From: Alistipes communis
GTDB lineage: Bacteria > Bacteroidota > Bacteroidia > Bacteroidales > Rikenellaceae
NCBI RefSeq assembly: GCF_006542665.1
Contig: NZ_AP019735.1
Span: forward strand, 1,488,001 to 1,552,000
Length of the DNA stretch: 64,000 nt
Direction of reading: 5' to 3'
Shown here: piece after piece, positions 63,728-64,000 of the stretch
Layout of the letters: every line of letters begins with the position of its first letter
Numbering within the stretch: position 1 is the stretch's first letter
Translations under genes and position numbers: made by a program
Notes under the pieces: generated by a model
What the model was told of the DNA's origin: nothing
Seen by the model: only the letters and a program-made list of their open reading frames with translations
Database searches by the model: none

Positions 63728-64000
63728 ATGGCAGGAAAGATATTATACGTTTGTCAGGAGATTTTCCCCTACCTTCCGGAGTCCGAGCAGTCCGCGCTGT
63801 GCCGGCAGCTGGTGCAGGCGATGCAGGAGCGGGGAAACGAGATCCGGACGTTCATGCCGCGTTACGGTTGCATCAACGAACGGAGGAACCAGCTTCACGA
63901 GGTGATCCGGCTTTCGGGCATGAACCTGATCATCGACGATAACGACCATCAGCTCATCATCAAGGTGGCGTCGATCCCGACCGCCCGCGTGCAGATCTAC
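63728..64000 (+). CDS. Glycogen/starch synthase-type glycosyltransferase, 5' part
   Basis: The first 91 residues; the gene runs off the window. KILYVCQEIFPYLPESEQSA and IRTFMPRYGCINERRNQLHE, then VIRLSGMNLIIDDNDHQLII, are characteristic of the Bacteroidota glycogen/starch synthase N-terminal (GT5-like) domain. The usual KxGG ADP-glucose motif at the N-terminus is replaced by PESEQ, as is common in this Bacteroidota subgroup. Enzyme specificity is therefore inferred. Confidence 0.82.
   Translation, partial: MAGKILYVCQEIFPYLPESEQSALCRQLVQAMQERGNEIRTFMPRYGCINERRNQLHEVIRLSGMNLIIDDNDHQLIIKVASIPTARVQIY

Overview
The window looks like a high-GC member of the Bacteroidales, most likely Alistipes or a close relative in the Rikenellaceae (inference). 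Reasons: nearly every recognisable promoter is the Bacteroidota type (TAnnTTTG, typically TATCTTTG or TACCTTTG); Shine-Dalgarno signals are weak; there is an MG2/Plug surface protein, a BACON-like lipoprotein and a menaquinone gene of the futalosine route; and the order ftsX, DUF3098, uppP, truB, queA is a Bacteroidota arrangement.

Left core (1-15.6 kb): the 3' end of rlmN; a secreted MG2/TonB-plug protein whose signal peptide and body are in different frames across a C9 tract; a minus-strand group (glycosyltransferase, ECF sigma factor, rsmG); then tgt, an LptG-like permease, mqnE, a PASTA protein and an rluD-like synthase. These are followed by a small TonB-plug/TonB-C protein, a BACON-like lipoprotein with another C9 tract in its signal peptide, and a zinc-finger membrane protein.

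Accessory island (about 15.65-44.77 kb): it lies between a 15-bp repeat at 15652-15666 and the same 15 bp at the 3' end of a tRNA-Leu(UAG) gene (44756-44838, minus), with a tyrosine recombinase beside the tRNA. It carries a HARE-HTH/GIY-YIG protein, a RhuM-Fic protein and a type I restriction-modification operon (hsdM, hsdS, hsdR) with a PIN-like gene and a membrane gene inserted. Then come a superfamily I helicase with a C-terminal nuclease domain, a broken mobC-like gene, a frameshifted BRO-N gene, and an AT-rich operon of D12 adenine methylase, ABC-type ATPase and HNH nuclease. Further right are a second, decayed integrase end in inverted orientation, a WYL regulator with PD-(D/E)XK nuclease, DHH phosphoesterase and Sel1 genes, a HAD protein, an XRE repressor facing a palindromic operator and a terminated, folded non-coding RNA, and a two-gene operon of unknown function. 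A 450-bp direct repeat and a 445-bp inverted repeat lie inside the island, so it is composite and partly decayed.

Right core (44.8-64 kb): an FAD oxidoreductase, four glycosyltransferase-type genes, two tandem small-RNA candidates sharing a promoter and 5' leader, a six-hairpin-like glycosidase, an acyltransferase, an MFS sugar transporter, polyprenyl synthase, a YfhO-like membrane protein, ftsX, DUF3098, uppP, truB, queA and the start of a glycogen-synthase-type gene. A family of about 75-bp tandem intergenic repeats that carry promoter motifs recurs at 6.0, 44.85, 51.15 and 56.95 kb.

The best candidates for something undescribed are the XRE-operator-structured RNA module (40.4-41.0 kb), the methylase-ATPase-HNH operon (30.9-34.6 kb), the WYL locus with a repeated candidate operator (35.8-39.15 kb), the tandem small RNAs (50.5-51.0 kb) and the two C9 tracts in signal-peptide regions.
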